NCBI RefSeq assembly: GCF_007993815.1 | Contig: NZ_VJWE01000018.1 | Location: 62,001-126,000, forward strand | Direction of reading: 5' to 3' | DNA length: 64,000 bases | DNA from: Acidovorax delafieldii | GTDB lineage: Bacteria; Pseudomonadota; Gammaproteobacteria; Burkholderiales; Burkholderiaceae_C | Shown here: in pieces, positions 44,553 through 55,892 of the stretch | Numbering within the stretch: the stretch's first letter is position 1 | How the letters are laid out: each line of letters opens with the position of its first letter | The notes under the pieces: model-generated | Told to the model about the DNA's origin: nothing | The model's input: only the letters and a program-made list of their open reading frames with translations | The model's database searches: none | Translations under genes and position numbers: made by a program

Positions 44553-45265
44553 GCCCTCGGCCATCTCGTTCCTCCATCGCTGACACCTCGGTGACCAATG
44601 CTGCCAATGTCATACATTCGCTGCAAGACCTGAAGCAGATCCGCAAGCAACTGGAACAAGACCGCGCCGAGGCCGCCGCACACGAGAAGGCCCGTCAGGA
44701 GGCCGATCGCCGCGCCCGCGATGCCCACCGCTTTTTCGAACTGGCCGTGGGCCCGGTGCACCGCATGCGCCCCCCCGGCACCGTGGAGCATGAGCCCAAG
44801 TTGCCCCCTCCCATCCCCGTGCAACACCAGTTGGACGAACAGCGCGTGCTGCTCGAATCCATCAGCGACGACTTTGATGTGAGCTCTCTGCTCGAAACTG
44901 ACGAGGCCCTGAGCTTTCGCCGCCCCGGCGTGGGGCCAGACATCACGCGGCGGCTGCGCAAGGGAGAGTGGACACTGCAGGCCCAGCTGGACCTGCACGG
45001 GCTGCGCACCGACGAAGCCCGCGAGGCCCTGGGCCAGTTCCTGCGCGACGCGCAAAAGCAAGGCAAGCGCTGCGTGCGCGTGGTGCACGGCAAAGGCCTG
45101 GGTTCACCGGGGAAAAGTCCGGTGCTCAAAGGTCGGGTACACAGCTGGCTGGTGCAGAAAAACGAAGTCCTGGCCTTTGTGCAAGCCCGGGGGGATGAAG
45201 GTGGGGCAGGTGCGTTGGTGGTGCTGCTACGCTCAGCGCGGAAGATGTTGCGAAATAGGCCCTAG
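44549..45265 (+). CDS. Smr/MutS2-domain endonuclease-like protein
   Basis: A 238-residue protein with an N-terminal charged coiled coil (about 20-60), a linker, and a C-terminal Smr domain: [12 protein letters not shown] (about 149-160) and VRVVHGKG (about 177-184). Smr domains nick or cleave nucleic acid. It overlaps radC by four bases and is therefore translationally coupled to it. The stop codon TAG lies within a dispersed intergenic repeat. Typical of the YdaL-like group rather than the full MutS2. Confidence 0.9.
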   Translation: MSPRPSRSSIADTSVTNAANVIHSLQDLKQIRKQLEQDRAEAAAHEKARQEADRRARDAHRFFELAVGPVHRMRPPGTVEHEPKLPPPIPVQHQLDEQRVLLESISDDFDVSSLLETDEALSFRRPGVGPDITRRLRKGEWTLQAQLDLHGLRTDEAREALGQFLRDAQKQGKRCVRVVHGKGLGSPGKSPVLKGRVHSWLVQKNEVLAFVQARGDEGGAGALVVLLRSARKMLRNRP

Positions 45266-45310
45266 CGCTTGCCATAAAAGCACTGATCGCTATATATTTC
45301 AGAGCAACCG
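45265..45310 (+). repeat. Dispersed intergenic repeat, copy 2
   Basis: TAGCGCTTGCC...AAGCACTGATCGCTATATATTTCAGAGC, the same layout as copies at 42172 and 59765. The end of the smr stop codon lies at its first bases, so it directly forms the 3' end of that transcript. Confidence 0.55.
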
Positions 45311-45362
45311 TACGGCATCACCCGCACGATACTCTTCTAAGATTTGACCGTAAAGCTTCCGC

Positions 45363-45890
45363 TTAAACCGGACCACCCTGAACCCGGACGTAGCAAAAGG
45401 GAATGGCGCTATGGGCTGGGATCTTCATTCCTACTTGGCATTGGGGCAGCGTATTGGGCGTCACGACCGTATAACCGGGAGTCGCCTGAATGCTCAGGAT
45501 AAACACATCTTTATCCCCGGCGTTGTAGACCACCTCGTCAATATTGGCCGGGAAGTTGTACGAGGACCCAATGTAGTTGGCAGCATTGATGCTGCCATTC
45601 GAGTAGGCATTGCGTGCGCCAAAGACACTACCCAATACCAGGGTCACCGCCACCGCCGCAGCCAACAGAGAGTAGAACTTGGCTCCGTGCCCCGCACGGC
45701 GGAAGGCATTCCAGGCAAACAGTCCCAAGGCACCGACCAAAGCCATCATCCCCCAATCCGACAAGGTGGGAATGGAGGAACCTAATCCGAAGCTGATGAC
45801 TCCGCCGGAAGCCGGCTGGGCCAGCACCGCAAACGAGGAAAACAGCCCCAACCCTGCGCAGGCCGATTGGCGGATGGCGATTCGGTTCAT
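45363..45890 (-). CDS. Midcut-by-XrtH type envelope protein
   Basis: A 175-residue protein with a signal peptide (about 1-26), a short Gly/Ser-rich mature start, then IPTLSDWGMMALVGALGLFAWNAFRR (about 41-66). This is the IPTL-CTERM sorting signal, but here it lies in the first half of the protein, followed by a second hydrophobic segment and a roughly 100-residue extracytoplasmic domain with two cysteines. That layout matches the midcut-by-XrtH family, thought to be cleaved mid-protein by an XrtH exosortase; the family name is from memory. GGAGTC precedes ATG 45890. No exosortase gene is in the window. Confidence 0.78.
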   Translation of the reverse strand: MNRIAIRQSACAGLGLFSSFAVLAQPASGGVISFGLGSSIPTLSDWGMMALVGALGLFAWNAFRRAGHGAKFYSLLAAAVAVTLVLGSVFGARNAYSNGSINAANYIGSSYNFPANIDEVVYNAGDKDVFILSIQATPGYTVVTPNTLPQCQVGMKIPAHSAIPFCYVRVQGGPV

Positions 45891-46152
45891 AGTGACTCCA
45901 AAAGAGAATGGCGGGAGACGGGCCCCGATGGGGAGCCATGGTTCACCCATGACAGTCACTCTAACACGTAACACTTTGTCTCCAAGATACGGTATTTGTG
46001 CCCATCATCAGCCGCCGCTGACAACACCGTCAAGGAGATTCCGTGCACCGAAGCTGCCGTTCGGCCACCCATAGGCAGTCGCAGAACAGCCCCGCCCTCG
46101 GCCAACCCGGAAAGCGGGAACTGTGGATAGCGCCCGCCCCTTAACTCCCGCA

Positions 46153-48219
<2,067 letters not shown>

Positions 48220-48339
48220 GAACAGTCCCGAATTGAAACAAGGGACCGAGTGTCTGGGCCGGGTTTGACAGCGGTGTGACGTGGCAACATGGCCGCAACA
48301 CTTGTGCCTCGTGCTGCGGTCAGTGCGCCTTGCTGCGAC

Positions 48340-48573
48340 TCAATCGATACGGTACACGTCGCCGTTGTGCGGCGAGGCGCTTTCGTGGAACAGGTCTTCC
48401 AGAAACTGTGCCAGCTCATGCTCTTGGACAAAGTCGGGGATCACAAAGCCCGACGGCGAGCGCTTGCCATCTGCGCCCACTCGGTAGGCCTGCCACAGCG
48501 CACCTTCGCGGCGCACTTCGACGATGCGGCCGAAAACATTAAAACGGGGGTGAGCGTTCAACGGTGCTGCCAT
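48340..48573 (-). CDS. Small conserved protein (DUF7661-like)
   Basis: A 77-residue soluble protein with no known role. The sequence shows FNVFGRIVEVRREGALWQAYRVGADGKRS as a short beta-sheet and a C-terminal helix (EHELAQFLEDLFHE). Similar proteins are common as single genes in proteobacteria (DUF7661-like, from memory). It is followed by the cpdB start 120 bases on and preceded by the GFA gene. Confidence 0.65.
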   Translation of the reverse strand: MAAPLNAHPRFNVFGRIVEVRREGALWQAYRVGADGKRSPSGFVIPDFVQEHELAQFLEDLFHESASPHNGDVYRID

Positions 48574-48584
48574 GGGGTACCGAT

Positions 48585-48998
48585 CTATCCTTCGGCCTCT
48601 TGCCGAAAACCATCACAGATCACTACCCATGCGGCTTTGGAGGCCACATGGATGTGCTTTTGGGGCGGGGTCTCGTAGGCGGTGTCCAAGGTACCCAGCG
48701 GCACGGCCACCCACTCGCTATAGGGGCCTTCGCTGTGCCACAGCAAGGGCGAGCCACACACCGAGCAAAACGTGCGCGTGACCAGGGGCGAAGACCGGTA
48801 GGTGCGCGTCAGCCCTTGCCCAGACACGAAGCGATGGTGCACACGCAAAACGCTGCCATAGCTGCCAAACGCCGCACCATGCGCCTTGCGGCACATCGAA
48901 CAGTGGCAGTGCGATGCACCCTGCAATGGCGCCGTGGTTTCGTAACGCACGCCTCCACACAGGCAGCTGCCTCGCTGCACAGCAGCAGGCGTCGTCAT
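48585..48998 (-). CDS. GFA-family (glutathione-dependent formaldehyde-activating-like) protein
   Basis: A 137-residue Gfa/CENP-V-like zinc protein. The zinc ligands are in CLCGGV (about 12-17), CHCSMC (about 31-36) and FCSVCG (about 78-83), all intact. The family is named after an enzyme that condenses formaldehyde with glutathione, but most members have unknown substrates. ATG 48998 overlaps the stop of the RidA gene by four bases (ATGA), so the two are translated together. Confidence 0.87.
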   Translation of the reverse strand: MTTPAAVQRGSCLCGGVRYETTAPLQGASHCHCSMCRKAHGAAFGSYGSVLRVHHRFVSGQGLTRTYRSSPLVTRTFCSVCGSPLLWHSEGPYSEWVAVPLGTLDTAYETPPQKHIHVASKAAWVVICDGFRQEAEG

Positions 48999-49474
48999 GG
49001 CGCCACCGACGCGATCAAGTCCACCTCCACCGTCGCGTTCTTGGGCAGCTGCAGCACACCCACCGAGGTGCGGGTGTGCGCACCAGCCTCGCCCAGCACG
49101 GCAAACAGCACCTCGGAGGCACCGTCGGCCACCTCGCTTTGCTGCGTGAAGGCAGGCGCCGACTGCACGTACACGGTGATGCGCAAAATGGATTGCACGG
49201 CATCGAGCGAACCCAGCGAGCGCTGCAGCAGGGCCAGCGCCCGCATCACACACACCTTCGCGGCTTTTTGCGCATCGGCCAGAGTGGCGACCGCCCCCGC
49301 AGCGCCCGTGACCATCACGGTATCGCCCACGCGCGGGATCTGCCCGCTCAGGTAGATGTGGTGGCCGTCCCGCACGAGCGGGACGTAGTTGCCACCAATC
49401 TTGATCTCGCCATCAAAGCGGTAGCCCAGCGCCTGGGCTTGTTCCTCAAAACGGGCATCGCGTGACATGGACAT
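48995..49474 (-). CDS. RidA-family protein
   Basis: A 159-residue RidA/YjgF-YER057c-family protein of the longer group. Conserved segments are YLSGQIPRVGD, the mid helix, RITVYVQSA and TRTSVGVLQLPKNATVEVDLIASV. Members hydrolyse reactive enamine/imine intermediates from PLP enzymes, and some have no such activity. The usual active-site Arg is not where the best-known members have it (TRTSVGV), so activity is uncertain. It is coupled to the following GFA gene by a four-base overlap. Confidence 0.88.
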   Translation of the reverse strand: MSMSRDARFEEQAQALGYRFDGEIKIGGNYVPLVRDGHHIYLSGQIPRVGDTVMVTGAAGAVATLADAQKAAKVCVMRALALLQRSLGSLDAVQSILRITVYVQSAPAFTQQSEVADGASEVLFAVLGEAGAHTRTSVGVLQLPKNATVEVDLIASVAP

Positions 49475-49509
49475 GGGTCTCCTGAAAAAACTGCGGCCTT
49501 CGCAGCGGG

Positions 49510-50601
49510 CTACATGAAGCGCGCAAAAGGGTCTACCAGCGAGGCGATCGACACGGTGCCGGGCGCCCCACCCTCGTCACGCCGCGCCGATTCATGCCCT
49601 GCATGTACGGGCACGGCGGGCAAAGGCTGCATGCGGCGGCCATACACGCGCTGCACGCGGTCGTCGAGCGTGGGGTGGGTATCCAGCCAGCGCTCCATGC
49701 GACTGCGGCCGGGTACGTCCACCAGCAGCATGTGTTGCACGGCCGGGTGGGCCAGGCCGGTGTGGACGGGGTTCTCGGCATACCCGGCCGGGGTGTCACG
49801 ACGCTGGGCCATGACCTTGCGCAGTACGCCACCCAGGCCATCGCGGCTGCGGGTCCATTGCACCGCGCGTGCGTCGGCCAGGTATTCGCGCTGTCGCGAT
49901 ACTGCGGCCTTGAGCATGCGGCCGGTGAGCCAGCCCGCAAAGCCCGCCACCATGATGGCCGACCCGAACCACCAGGCCAGGCCCCGACGCTCGCGCATCG
50001 TGTCGCCAAAGTTGTAGACCAGCTCCAGCCCGAACACCATGCCCGCCAGGCGCATCTTCAGGCGGGTGTCGCCCTCATGCAGATGGCTCAGCTCGTGCGC
50101 CACCATGCCCTGCATCTCTTCGCGGGTGAGGTAGTCCAGGGCACCCTGCGTCACGGCAATGACGGCGTCGCTCTCGTCCCACCCGGCAGCGAACGCATTG
50201 ATGGCATCGGTGCGCGGCATGACCATGATCTGCGGGCGCGGCATGTGCGCGGCAATGCACAGCTCGTCCACGATGTTGGACAGCCGCTGCTCGGCGTGCG
50301 ACAGCGACGGGCGCAACTCGCGCGCGCCCACACGCTGCGCCAGCTTGACACCGCCTGCGCGCAAGTTGGACGTCTCCACCCACCAGCCGCCCAGCACCAG
50401 CATCAGCGAGACCCCCACATTGGCGGCCAGAAAACCTTGTGGAAAGGGCAAGTGCACGGGCAGCACCGCCACCATCAGCCACCAGGCCAACGCCAAGGCA
50501 GCGTGCACAGCCGCTACCAGAACGACCACAGCGAAGGCAAAACCCAGCAGCAGGCGGCGCGTCTCGCTGCGCGCGTTGTGCTGGTGATCCCAGAACTTCA
50601 T
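49510..50601 (-). CDS. M48-family membrane metallopeptidase (HtpX-like)
   Basis: A 363-residue membrane zinc protease. HELSH in VAHELSHLHEGD (about 168-172) supplies the zinc ligands, with the third in the following conserved helix. Two hydrophobic segments at about 20-75 and two at about 195-225 anchor it to the inner membrane with the active site in the cytoplasm. The C-terminal 100 residues are soluble. It is followed immediately by, and probably co-transcribed with, lemA, a common pairing. HtpX-like quality control of membrane proteins is the expected role. Confidence 0.9.
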   Translation of the reverse strand: MKFWDHQHNARSETRRLLLGFAFAVVVLVAAVHAALALAWWLMVAVLPVHLPFPQGFLAANVGVSLMLVLGGWWVETSNLRAGGVKLAQRVGARELRPSLSHAEQRLSNIVDELCIAAHMPRPQIMVMPRTDAINAFAAGWDESDAVIAVTQGALDYLTREEMQGMVAHELSHLHEGDTRLKMRLAGMVFGLELVYNFGDTMRERRGLAWWFGSAIMVAGFAGWLTGRMLKAAVSRQREYLADARAVQWTRSRDGLGGVLRKVMAQRRDTPAGYAENPVHTGLAHPAVQHMLLVDVPGRSRMERWLDTHPTLDDRVQRVYGRRMQPLPAVPVHAGHESARRDEGGAPGTVSIASLVDPFARFM

Positions 50602-50620
50602 GCGAATGGAAGCGGAAGGG

Positions 50621-51214
50621 TCAGAACTTCACCCGGGGCGCGGCGCGCTCTTCGTCGGACTGCGTGGATGCCAGCATGGGCGCGGGCGCAAAACCCAGCA
50701 GGCGCGCGACGATGAGGTCCGGGAACTGCGCCGCCGCGTCGTTGAACTCCAGCGCCTGGTCGTTGTAGGCCTGACGTGCAAACCCCAGGCGGTTTTCGGT
50801 GCTGGTGATCTCTTCGGACAGCGACTGCATGGAGGCGTCGGCCTTGAGTTCAGGGTAACTCTCGGCCACCACCATCAGGCGGCCCAAGCTGCCGCCGAGT
50901 ACACCCTCTGCCGCCGCCAGCGCGCCCATGGCGCTGGCGCTTTGCGGTGCGGCACGCACCGCTGCAGCCGCGCCCTGCGCCTGACTGCGGGCCTTGATCA
51001 CGGCTTCCAGCGTGGCGGCCTCGTGCGCCAGATAGCCACGCGCCACCTCTACCAGGTTGGGGATCAGGTCATAACGGCGCTTGAGCTGCACGTCGATCTG
51101 GCCAAACGCATTGGCAATGCGGTTGCGCAACTGCACCAGCCGGTTATAGACCGCCACCGCCCACAAGCCCAACGCGACCAGCACAACGACCACGACCCAT
51201 GCGGTTGCCGACAT
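50621..51214 (-). CDS. LemA-family protein
   Basis: A 197-residue LemA-type protein: one N-terminal membrane segment (about 5-22), then the four-helix LemA domain starting VYNRLVQLRNRIANAFGQIDVQLKRR and containing LIPNLVEVARGYLAHEA. Its molecular role is unclear; it is usually found beside membrane metallopeptidases, as here (19 bases before the M48 gene). It is not fully certain whether the extreme N-terminus faces the outside. Confidence 0.93.
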   Translation of the reverse strand: MSATAWVVVVVLVALGLWAVAVYNRLVQLRNRIANAFGQIDVQLKRRYDLIPNLVEVARGYLAHEAATLEAVIKARSQAQGAAAAVRAAPQSASAMGALAAAEGVLGGSLGRLMVVAESYPELKADASMQSLSEEITSTENRLGFARQAYNDQALEFNDAAAQFPDLIVARLLGFAPAPMLASTQSDEERAAPRVKF

Positions 51215-51328
51215 ACCCCACCTCCTGTATTTGTTGGAGGGAGCATCTTAGAGCCTGTGGAGGCGGCTCCCAGGAAACATACCAGGGCGCCATTCAACGG
51301 CGCAAACGGGCACCACCTCGCGGGCGGG

Positions 51329-51751
51329 CTACACCCCTTTGTTGCGCATCCAGTCCGCCGTGCCCATGAAGCTTTCCTTCAGCCGCACGCGCAGGTCGGA
51401 GGGCACGCCGGTCTCGCCCATGGCCTGGTCCATGCAGGCCACCCATTGGTCGCGCTCCTTGATGCCGATGGCAAACGGCATGTGGCGCGCGCGCAGGCGC
51501 GGGTGGCCAAACTGGTCGGTGTAGTACGACGGCCCACCCAGCCATCCGCACAAAAACATGAACAGCTTTTGCCGCGCCTGGCCGAGGTCGTTGCCATGGG
51601 CGGCACGCAGCTCGGTGTAGCCGGGCTCCAGGTCCATCAGGTCATAGAAGCGCTCGGTCAAGGCGCGCACGCGTTCTTCGCCGCCGATCCATTCAAAAGG
51701 GGTGGTGGCCACGGGGGCATCTGCGGCGGAGGACGAGGGGGTGGATTCCAT
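51329..51751 (-). CDS. Group II truncated haemoglobin
   Basis: A 140-residue truncated globin of the trHbO type. The proximal heme His is in PRLRARHMPFAI (about 95), distal-pocket Tyr/Trp residues are in FYDLMDLEP and GPSYYTDQFG, and the C-terminal Trp-containing helix is GTADWMRNKG. Such proteins bind oxygen or detoxify reactive nitrogen species. A Ser/Ala-rich tail precedes the globin fold. It stands alone, transcribed away from the LemA gene. Confidence 0.9.
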   Translation of the reverse strand: MESTPSSSAADAPVATTPFEWIGGEERVRALTERFYDLMDLEPGYTELRAAHGNDLGQARQKLFMFLCGWLGGPSYYTDQFGHPRLRARHMPFAIGIKERDQWVACMDQAMGETGVPSDLRVRLKESFMGTADWMRNKGV

Positions 51752-51875
51752 GGGGTTGGCAAGGAGAGGTTGCCAGGCGGTGTCGGGAAGCCTTTGATTA
51801 TAGAAATCAAGGGCCCTTCATTCGCCTTGTGGGACCTTGGGACAGCCGCACTCCGACACCCGATGCCCTGCCCTG

Positions 51876-54065
51876 CTACTCCAGCACCGCCCGCAGCTGC
51901 CGCGTGGTCACCGCCAAGCGCCGGGCGCCAATCTGGGCCAGGTTGTTCATCACTGTGAGGGCCGCCTCGGGGTACTGCCTTGCCCAGGCATCAAAATGTG
52001 CGCGCGACAAACGCACCAGATGCGCCGGGCCACGTTCCGCACCCGCGCAGGCACTGCGGGCCGCACCATTGAGGAAGGCCATTTCGCCAAACGCCATGCC
52101 CGGACCGACGGTGGCCAGGCGCAAGCCTTTGTCGGGCGGCCACTGGGTGACCAGCGTGATGTGGCCGGACTTGACCACGAGGAGGTCATGGTCCGTATCC
52201 CCCGCATGGAACACTACGCCATGGGGCGGGACAGCCTGGGACACCAGCAGCGCCTGCAAGGCCTCGGCGGCGGCCTTGGGCACGCCCTCGCCCACCTCGC
52301 CCAACACATCGCGCTCGGGGTGCGCGGGGCGTTGCTCGATGGGTCGCTGCGACAGGATGCCCACCTCGGCCCATTCCAGCGCCCGGTCCAGGTCGGCAAA
52401 GGCGCGCACATGCTCCCCCGCATGCTCGGCGGCCATGGGGTCCAGGGCTGCCACGGCCGCGGCGATGCCCTGCTGGTCCAGATCGCGCACCAGCGCTCGC
52501 AGTTGGGCCATTGCCGTGCTGTCCCACGCGGGCACGCGGCCCGCGTCCAGAATGACCCAGCGATGGCGCGGCAGCAGCAGCATGCGCACCTGCTCGGCCA
52601 GGTGGGCAGCCACGCCAAAAGACATCACGCCTTGCAGTTCAAACACCGCCACCTGGTTCATGCGCGGCGTCAGCCAGCTGTCCGACCCGGCACGGCGCAA
52701 GCGCCGCGAGCGCAGCTCGCCATCCAGACGCACATGGCGCAGCACCGTGGCGGCAGAGTCGTGCAGCAGCACAAACGTGGCCACGACCAGGCCAGCCACC
52801 AGCGCCCCCACGCCCCCCATCACGGCAAACACCAGCGCCACCAGCCAGCTTTGCGCCCAGGTCACCCGGGACCGGCGGGCATAGCCCAACGACCACATGA
52901 GGCCCGGCACCTGCATCAGCCCCGCCAGCACCAGCCCCCCGGCAAGACAGGCCATGGGCACCCAGTGCAGCCACCACGCCCCGGTGACCGCCACCCCCAG
53001 CATGATGGCGGCGTGCCAGCGCGGGGCATCGCGCGAGGCCCCCGCCTGCGCCAGCACAATGCGCGAACGCGATGCGCTGGTGGATGCGGGAATCATGCCC
53101 ATCAGCCCACACAGCGCACCCAGCAAACTCTCGCGGCGCAGCGCCAGGTTGGCATTGCCACGCAGGCCATGGTCCAGCTCCAACTCCTGGTTGAATACCA
53201 GAATCTCCAGGCTGTTGACCAGCGCCATCAGCACCGCCAGCACCACCAGAGCGGAGCCCTGCTGCCGGGCCAGGGCCATCCAGGGAATGCCCGTCCAGTC
53301 GGGCAGCATGGGCCAGGCAAACACGCTGGGCCGCACGGCCGGCACAAACACACTGCCCAGCCCCACACCCCATACCCCCGCCAGCGCCACGGCCAGTGCC
53401 ACCAGGGCCACGGCCGACAGCAGCCCTGGCATGCGGGGCCAGCGCCGGCGCAGCCCCCAGGCCAGCCCCACCACGGCCAGCGCAGCCAGCAGGTGCCAGC
53501 CGGTGCGTGCGTCCCACAGCGCATCGGCACCCGCACCAAAGCCATTGCGCACCTGTCCCACCACCATCGACAAGCCCACACCGGCTGCAAACCCGTGGGT
53601 GACCGATATGGGAAGAAACCGCGCCACCGACGCCAGCCGCAACACCCCCAGCAGCCACTGGAACACAAAGGCCAAAGCCACCGTGGCACCGCTGACCGCC
53701 AGCACCTGGCGCGCGCTCAGGCCCAGGCTGGGGGCCGCACCGTGGGCAGTCGCCAGCACGGCGGCAAACAGCAGGGCCACCACCGTGGTCGGTGCATACA
53801 CCACCCCGGCACGGGGTGTCGCCAGGGTCAGCAGCAGGCCGGGCAATGCAGCCGACCACAAAGCCAGCGCGGCCAGCGAATGTTCGCCCGCCAGCGGCGC
53901 AAATGCCAGCAGCCCCAGCCCCACGGCGTGGGGTACGGTGACCGCTGCCGCAGACCACGCCGCCGCTGCGCCCGAGGGCTGCGGCGCCGAGGGCCCAACC
54001 TCAGCCCCCGCCGAAGGCCCGGCACGGCGATGCAGCGAGGCAGTCACGGGTGCGGTCGGCGGCAT
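51876..54065 (-). CDS. SulP transporter with STAS and cyclic-nucleotide-binding domains
   Basis: A 729-residue membrane protein. The first 430 residues are a SulP/SLC26 anion transporter with 10-14 hydrophobic segments (starting PHAVGLGLLAFAPLAGEHS...). A STAS domain follows (about 455-555, WVILDAGRVPAWDSTA), and a cyclic-nucleotide-monophosphate-binding domain (about 585-715) with MAFGEMAFLNGAARSA as the phosphate-binding cassette. SulP proteins move sulphate, bicarbonate or similar anions; the added cNMP domain would allow control by cAMP or cGMP. The transported ion cannot be told. The stop is 124 bases downstream of a truncated globin start on the same strand. Confidence 0.9.
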   Translation of the reverse strand: MPPTAPVTASLHRRAGPSAGAEVGPSAPQPSGAAAAWSAAAVTVPHAVGLGLLAFAPLAGEHSLAALALWSAALPGLLLTLATPRAGVVYAPTTVVALLFAAVLATAHGAAPSLGLSARQVLAVSGATVALAFVFQWLLGVLRLASVARFLPISVTHGFAAGVGLSMVVGQVRNGFGAGADALWDARTGWHLLAALAVVGLAWGLRRRWPRMPGLLSAVALVALAVALAGVWGVGLGSVFVPAVRPSVFAWPMLPDWTGIPWMALARQQGSALVVLAVLMALVNSLEILVFNQELELDHGLRGNANLALRRESLLGALCGLMGMIPASTSASRSRIVLAQAGASRDAPRWHAAIMLGVAVTGAWWLHWVPMACLAGGLVLAGLMQVPGLMWSLGYARRSRVTWAQSWLVALVFAVMGGVGALVAGLVVATFVLLHDSAATVLRHVRLDGELRSRRLRRAGSDSWLTPRMNQVAVFELQGVMSFGVAAHLAEQVRMLLLPRHRWVILDAGRVPAWDSTAMAQLRALVRDLDQQGIAAAVAALDPMAAEHAGEHVRAFADLDRALEWAEVGILSQRPIEQRPAHPERDVLGEVGEGVPKAAAEALQALLVSQAVPPHGVVFHAGDTDHDLLVVKSGHITLVTQWPPDKGLRLATVGPGMAFGEMAFLNGAARSACAGAERGPAHLVRLSRAHFDAWARQYPEAALTVMNNLAQIGARRLAVTTRQLRAVLE

Positions 54066-54099
54066 GGAGAAGGTCTAATAATCCCTGGGCATTGCGCGC

Positions 54100-54984
54100 C
54101 TACAGGCTGCGCGCCGCAAAGGTGTCGCAGGTCTTGACACTGCCACTTTGCAGGCCGCTGTTGAACCAGCGCTGCCGCTGGGCGCTCGTGCCATGCGTGA
54201 AGCTCTCGGGCACCACCGCGCCGCCATTGGCCCGCTGCAGCGCATCGTCACCAATCTTGGCGGCGGCGTTCATGGCTTCTTCCACGTCGCCCTGCTCCAG
54301 GATCTGGCGGGACTTCTGGGCGTGGTGGGCCCACACCCCCGCAAAGCAGTCGGCCTGCAGCTCCAGCCGCACCGACAGCGCGTTGTATTCCACCTTGCTC
54401 ACACGGCCCCGCATCTGGTCCACCTTGGCGCTGATGCCCAGCTGGTTCTGCACGTGGTGGCCCACCTCATGGGCAATCACGTAGGCCTGGGCAAAGTCGC
54501 CCGGGGCACCCAGCCGGGTCTTGAGAGTCTCGTAGAAACCCAGGTCGATGTAGACCTTCTGGTCAGCGGGGCAGTAAAACGGCCCCATGGCTGCCTGTCC
54601 CGTACCACATGCGGTGGGCGTAGCGCCCCGGAACAACACCAGCCGCGGGTCCTGGTAGCGCCCGCCGCCCTGGCGGAACACCTCGCCCCACACGTCCTCC
54701 GTGTCGGCAAGCACCGTGGACACAAAACGTGCCATGGTGTCATCGGCTGGTGGGCGGTGGGCCGGAGCATGGGGTTGCGTCTGCACCTGGGGCGCCGGAC
54801 CGCCGCCGCTGAGCAGCCCCAGGATGGTCAAGGGGTTGATGCCCAGCACCCAGCCCCCCACCAGCGCGATCACGATGGTGCCAATGCCGATGCTGCGCCC
54901 ACCAAACACCGGCGATCCACCGCCGCCGCCCTCGTCACGGCGGTCTTCCACGTTGTCGGACTCGCGATTGCCTTCCCATTTCAT
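54100..54984 (-). CDS. Neutral zinc metallopeptidase (YpfJ-like)
   Basis: A 294-residue membrane-anchored protein of the YpfJ/neutral zinc metallopeptidase family. A Gly-rich N-terminus and one hydrophobic segment (about 32-50) are followed by the soluble domain with HEVGHH (about 173-178) as the zinc site and the downstream ELQADCFAG motif (about 204-212). The HExxH arrangement suggests proteolysis, though substrate is unknown. ATG 54984 fits the family start MKWEG. It follows the SulP gene on the same strand. Confidence 0.9.
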   Translation of the reverse strand: MKWEGNRESDNVEDRRDEGGGGGSPVFGGRSIGIGTIVIALVGGWVLGINPLTILGLLSGGGPAPQVQTQPHAPAHRPPADDTMARFVSTVLADTEDVWGEVFRQGGGRYQDPRLVLFRGATPTACGTGQAAMGPFYCPADQKVYIDLGFYETLKTRLGAPGDFAQAYVIAHEVGHHVQNQLGISAKVDQMRGRVSKVEYNALSVRLELQADCFAGVWAHHAQKSRQILEQGDVEEAMNAAAKIGDDALQRANGGAVVPESFTHGTSAQRQRWFNSGLQSGSVKTCDTFAARSL

Positions 54985-55096
54985 TGCGTCTCTCCAGCGC
55001 CCTCCAGGTGGGGCGGCCAAGCCTGCATGTTACGCGCGGGGCCGCCCTGGCGCGGACGATTTACGATGTGTTCCACCCCGCTTTTGCCTGCCTTTC

Positions 55097-55771
55097 ATGA
55101 CATCTGCCGCACACCACAGCGCGCCCCATGCCGGGCCCACCATTCTTCTGACTGGTTTTGATCCGTTTGGTGGTGGCGCGCACAACCCCAGCTGGCTCAT
55201 TGCGCAAGCGCTGCACGGGCAGCGCATCGCAGGACACCAGGTGGTGGCCGCGCAATTGCCCACGGTGTTCGGGCAGTCGTTGCAGCGGCTGCAGTCGCTG
55301 TTGCTAGAACACCGGCCCACCGTCACGCTGTGCCTGGGCCTGGCAGGCGGTCGGGCAGCGCTGTCCATCGAGCGCATCGGCATCAACATCAACGATGCGC
55401 GCATTCCCGACAACGGTGGCGCACAGCCCATAGACACCCCGGTGCAACCCGGCGGACCTGCCGCCTACTTCGCCAGCCTGCCCATCAAGGCCATGCTGCG
55501 CGCCGTGCAACGCGCAGGCGTGCCCTGCGAGGTGTCGCAAACCGCTGGCACCTTTGTCTGCAATCATGTGCTGTACGGCCTGATGCATCTGCTGGCACAA
55601 GGCATAGGCCCAGAGGGCGCACGGGGTGGTTTTGTGCATGTGCCCTGGCTCAGTGGTCAGGGGGATCCCCATCTGCCCCTGCGCGACATGGTGCGCGGCA
55701 TGCATGCCGCCCTGTGGGCTGCGGCGCTGACGCCGCAGGACATCGCGCTGCAGGCGGGGGCCACGCATTGA
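55097..55771 (+). CDS. pcp: Pyrrolidone-carboxylate (pyroglutamyl) peptidase
   Basis: A 224-residue cysteine peptidase that removes N-terminal pyroglutamate. Family segments are ILLTGFDPFGGGAHNPSW (about 15-32), the Glu in LSIERIGIN (about 95), Cys in GTFVCNHVLYG (about 156) and the His in FVHVPWL (about 180). All three catalytic positions are intact. ATG 55097 matches the family start; the frame is open further upstream into the antisense of the metallopeptidase gene. Cytoplasmic. Divergent from the gene at 54100, with 112 bases between starts. Confidence 0.92.
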   Translation: MTSAAHHSAPHAGPTILLTGFDPFGGGAHNPSWLIAQALHGQRIAGHQVVAAQLPTVFGQSLQRLQSLLLEHRPTVTLCLGLAGGRAALSIERIGININDARIPDNGGAQPIDTPVQPGGPAAYFASLPIKAMLRAVQRAGVPCEVSQTAGTFVCNHVLYGLMHLLAQGIGPEGARGGFVHVPWLSGQGDPHLPLRDMVRGMHAALWAAALTPQDIALQAGATH

Positions 55772-55892
55772 TGGGCATGGCAGCCATGGCGAACCTGATC
55801 CCGCGCGCATCACACGCTGGGTTACCTTGGGCACTGCACAGGTGAGGGCTTCTCCGCTCCCACAAGAGCGGCATGCTGTGTACAGTCCGCCT

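Noticed and set aside
51837-54137. 766-residue frame opposite the SulP gene
   Set aside because: A shadow of the SulP coding sequence; composition is Gln/His/Arg-rich and non-protein-like.
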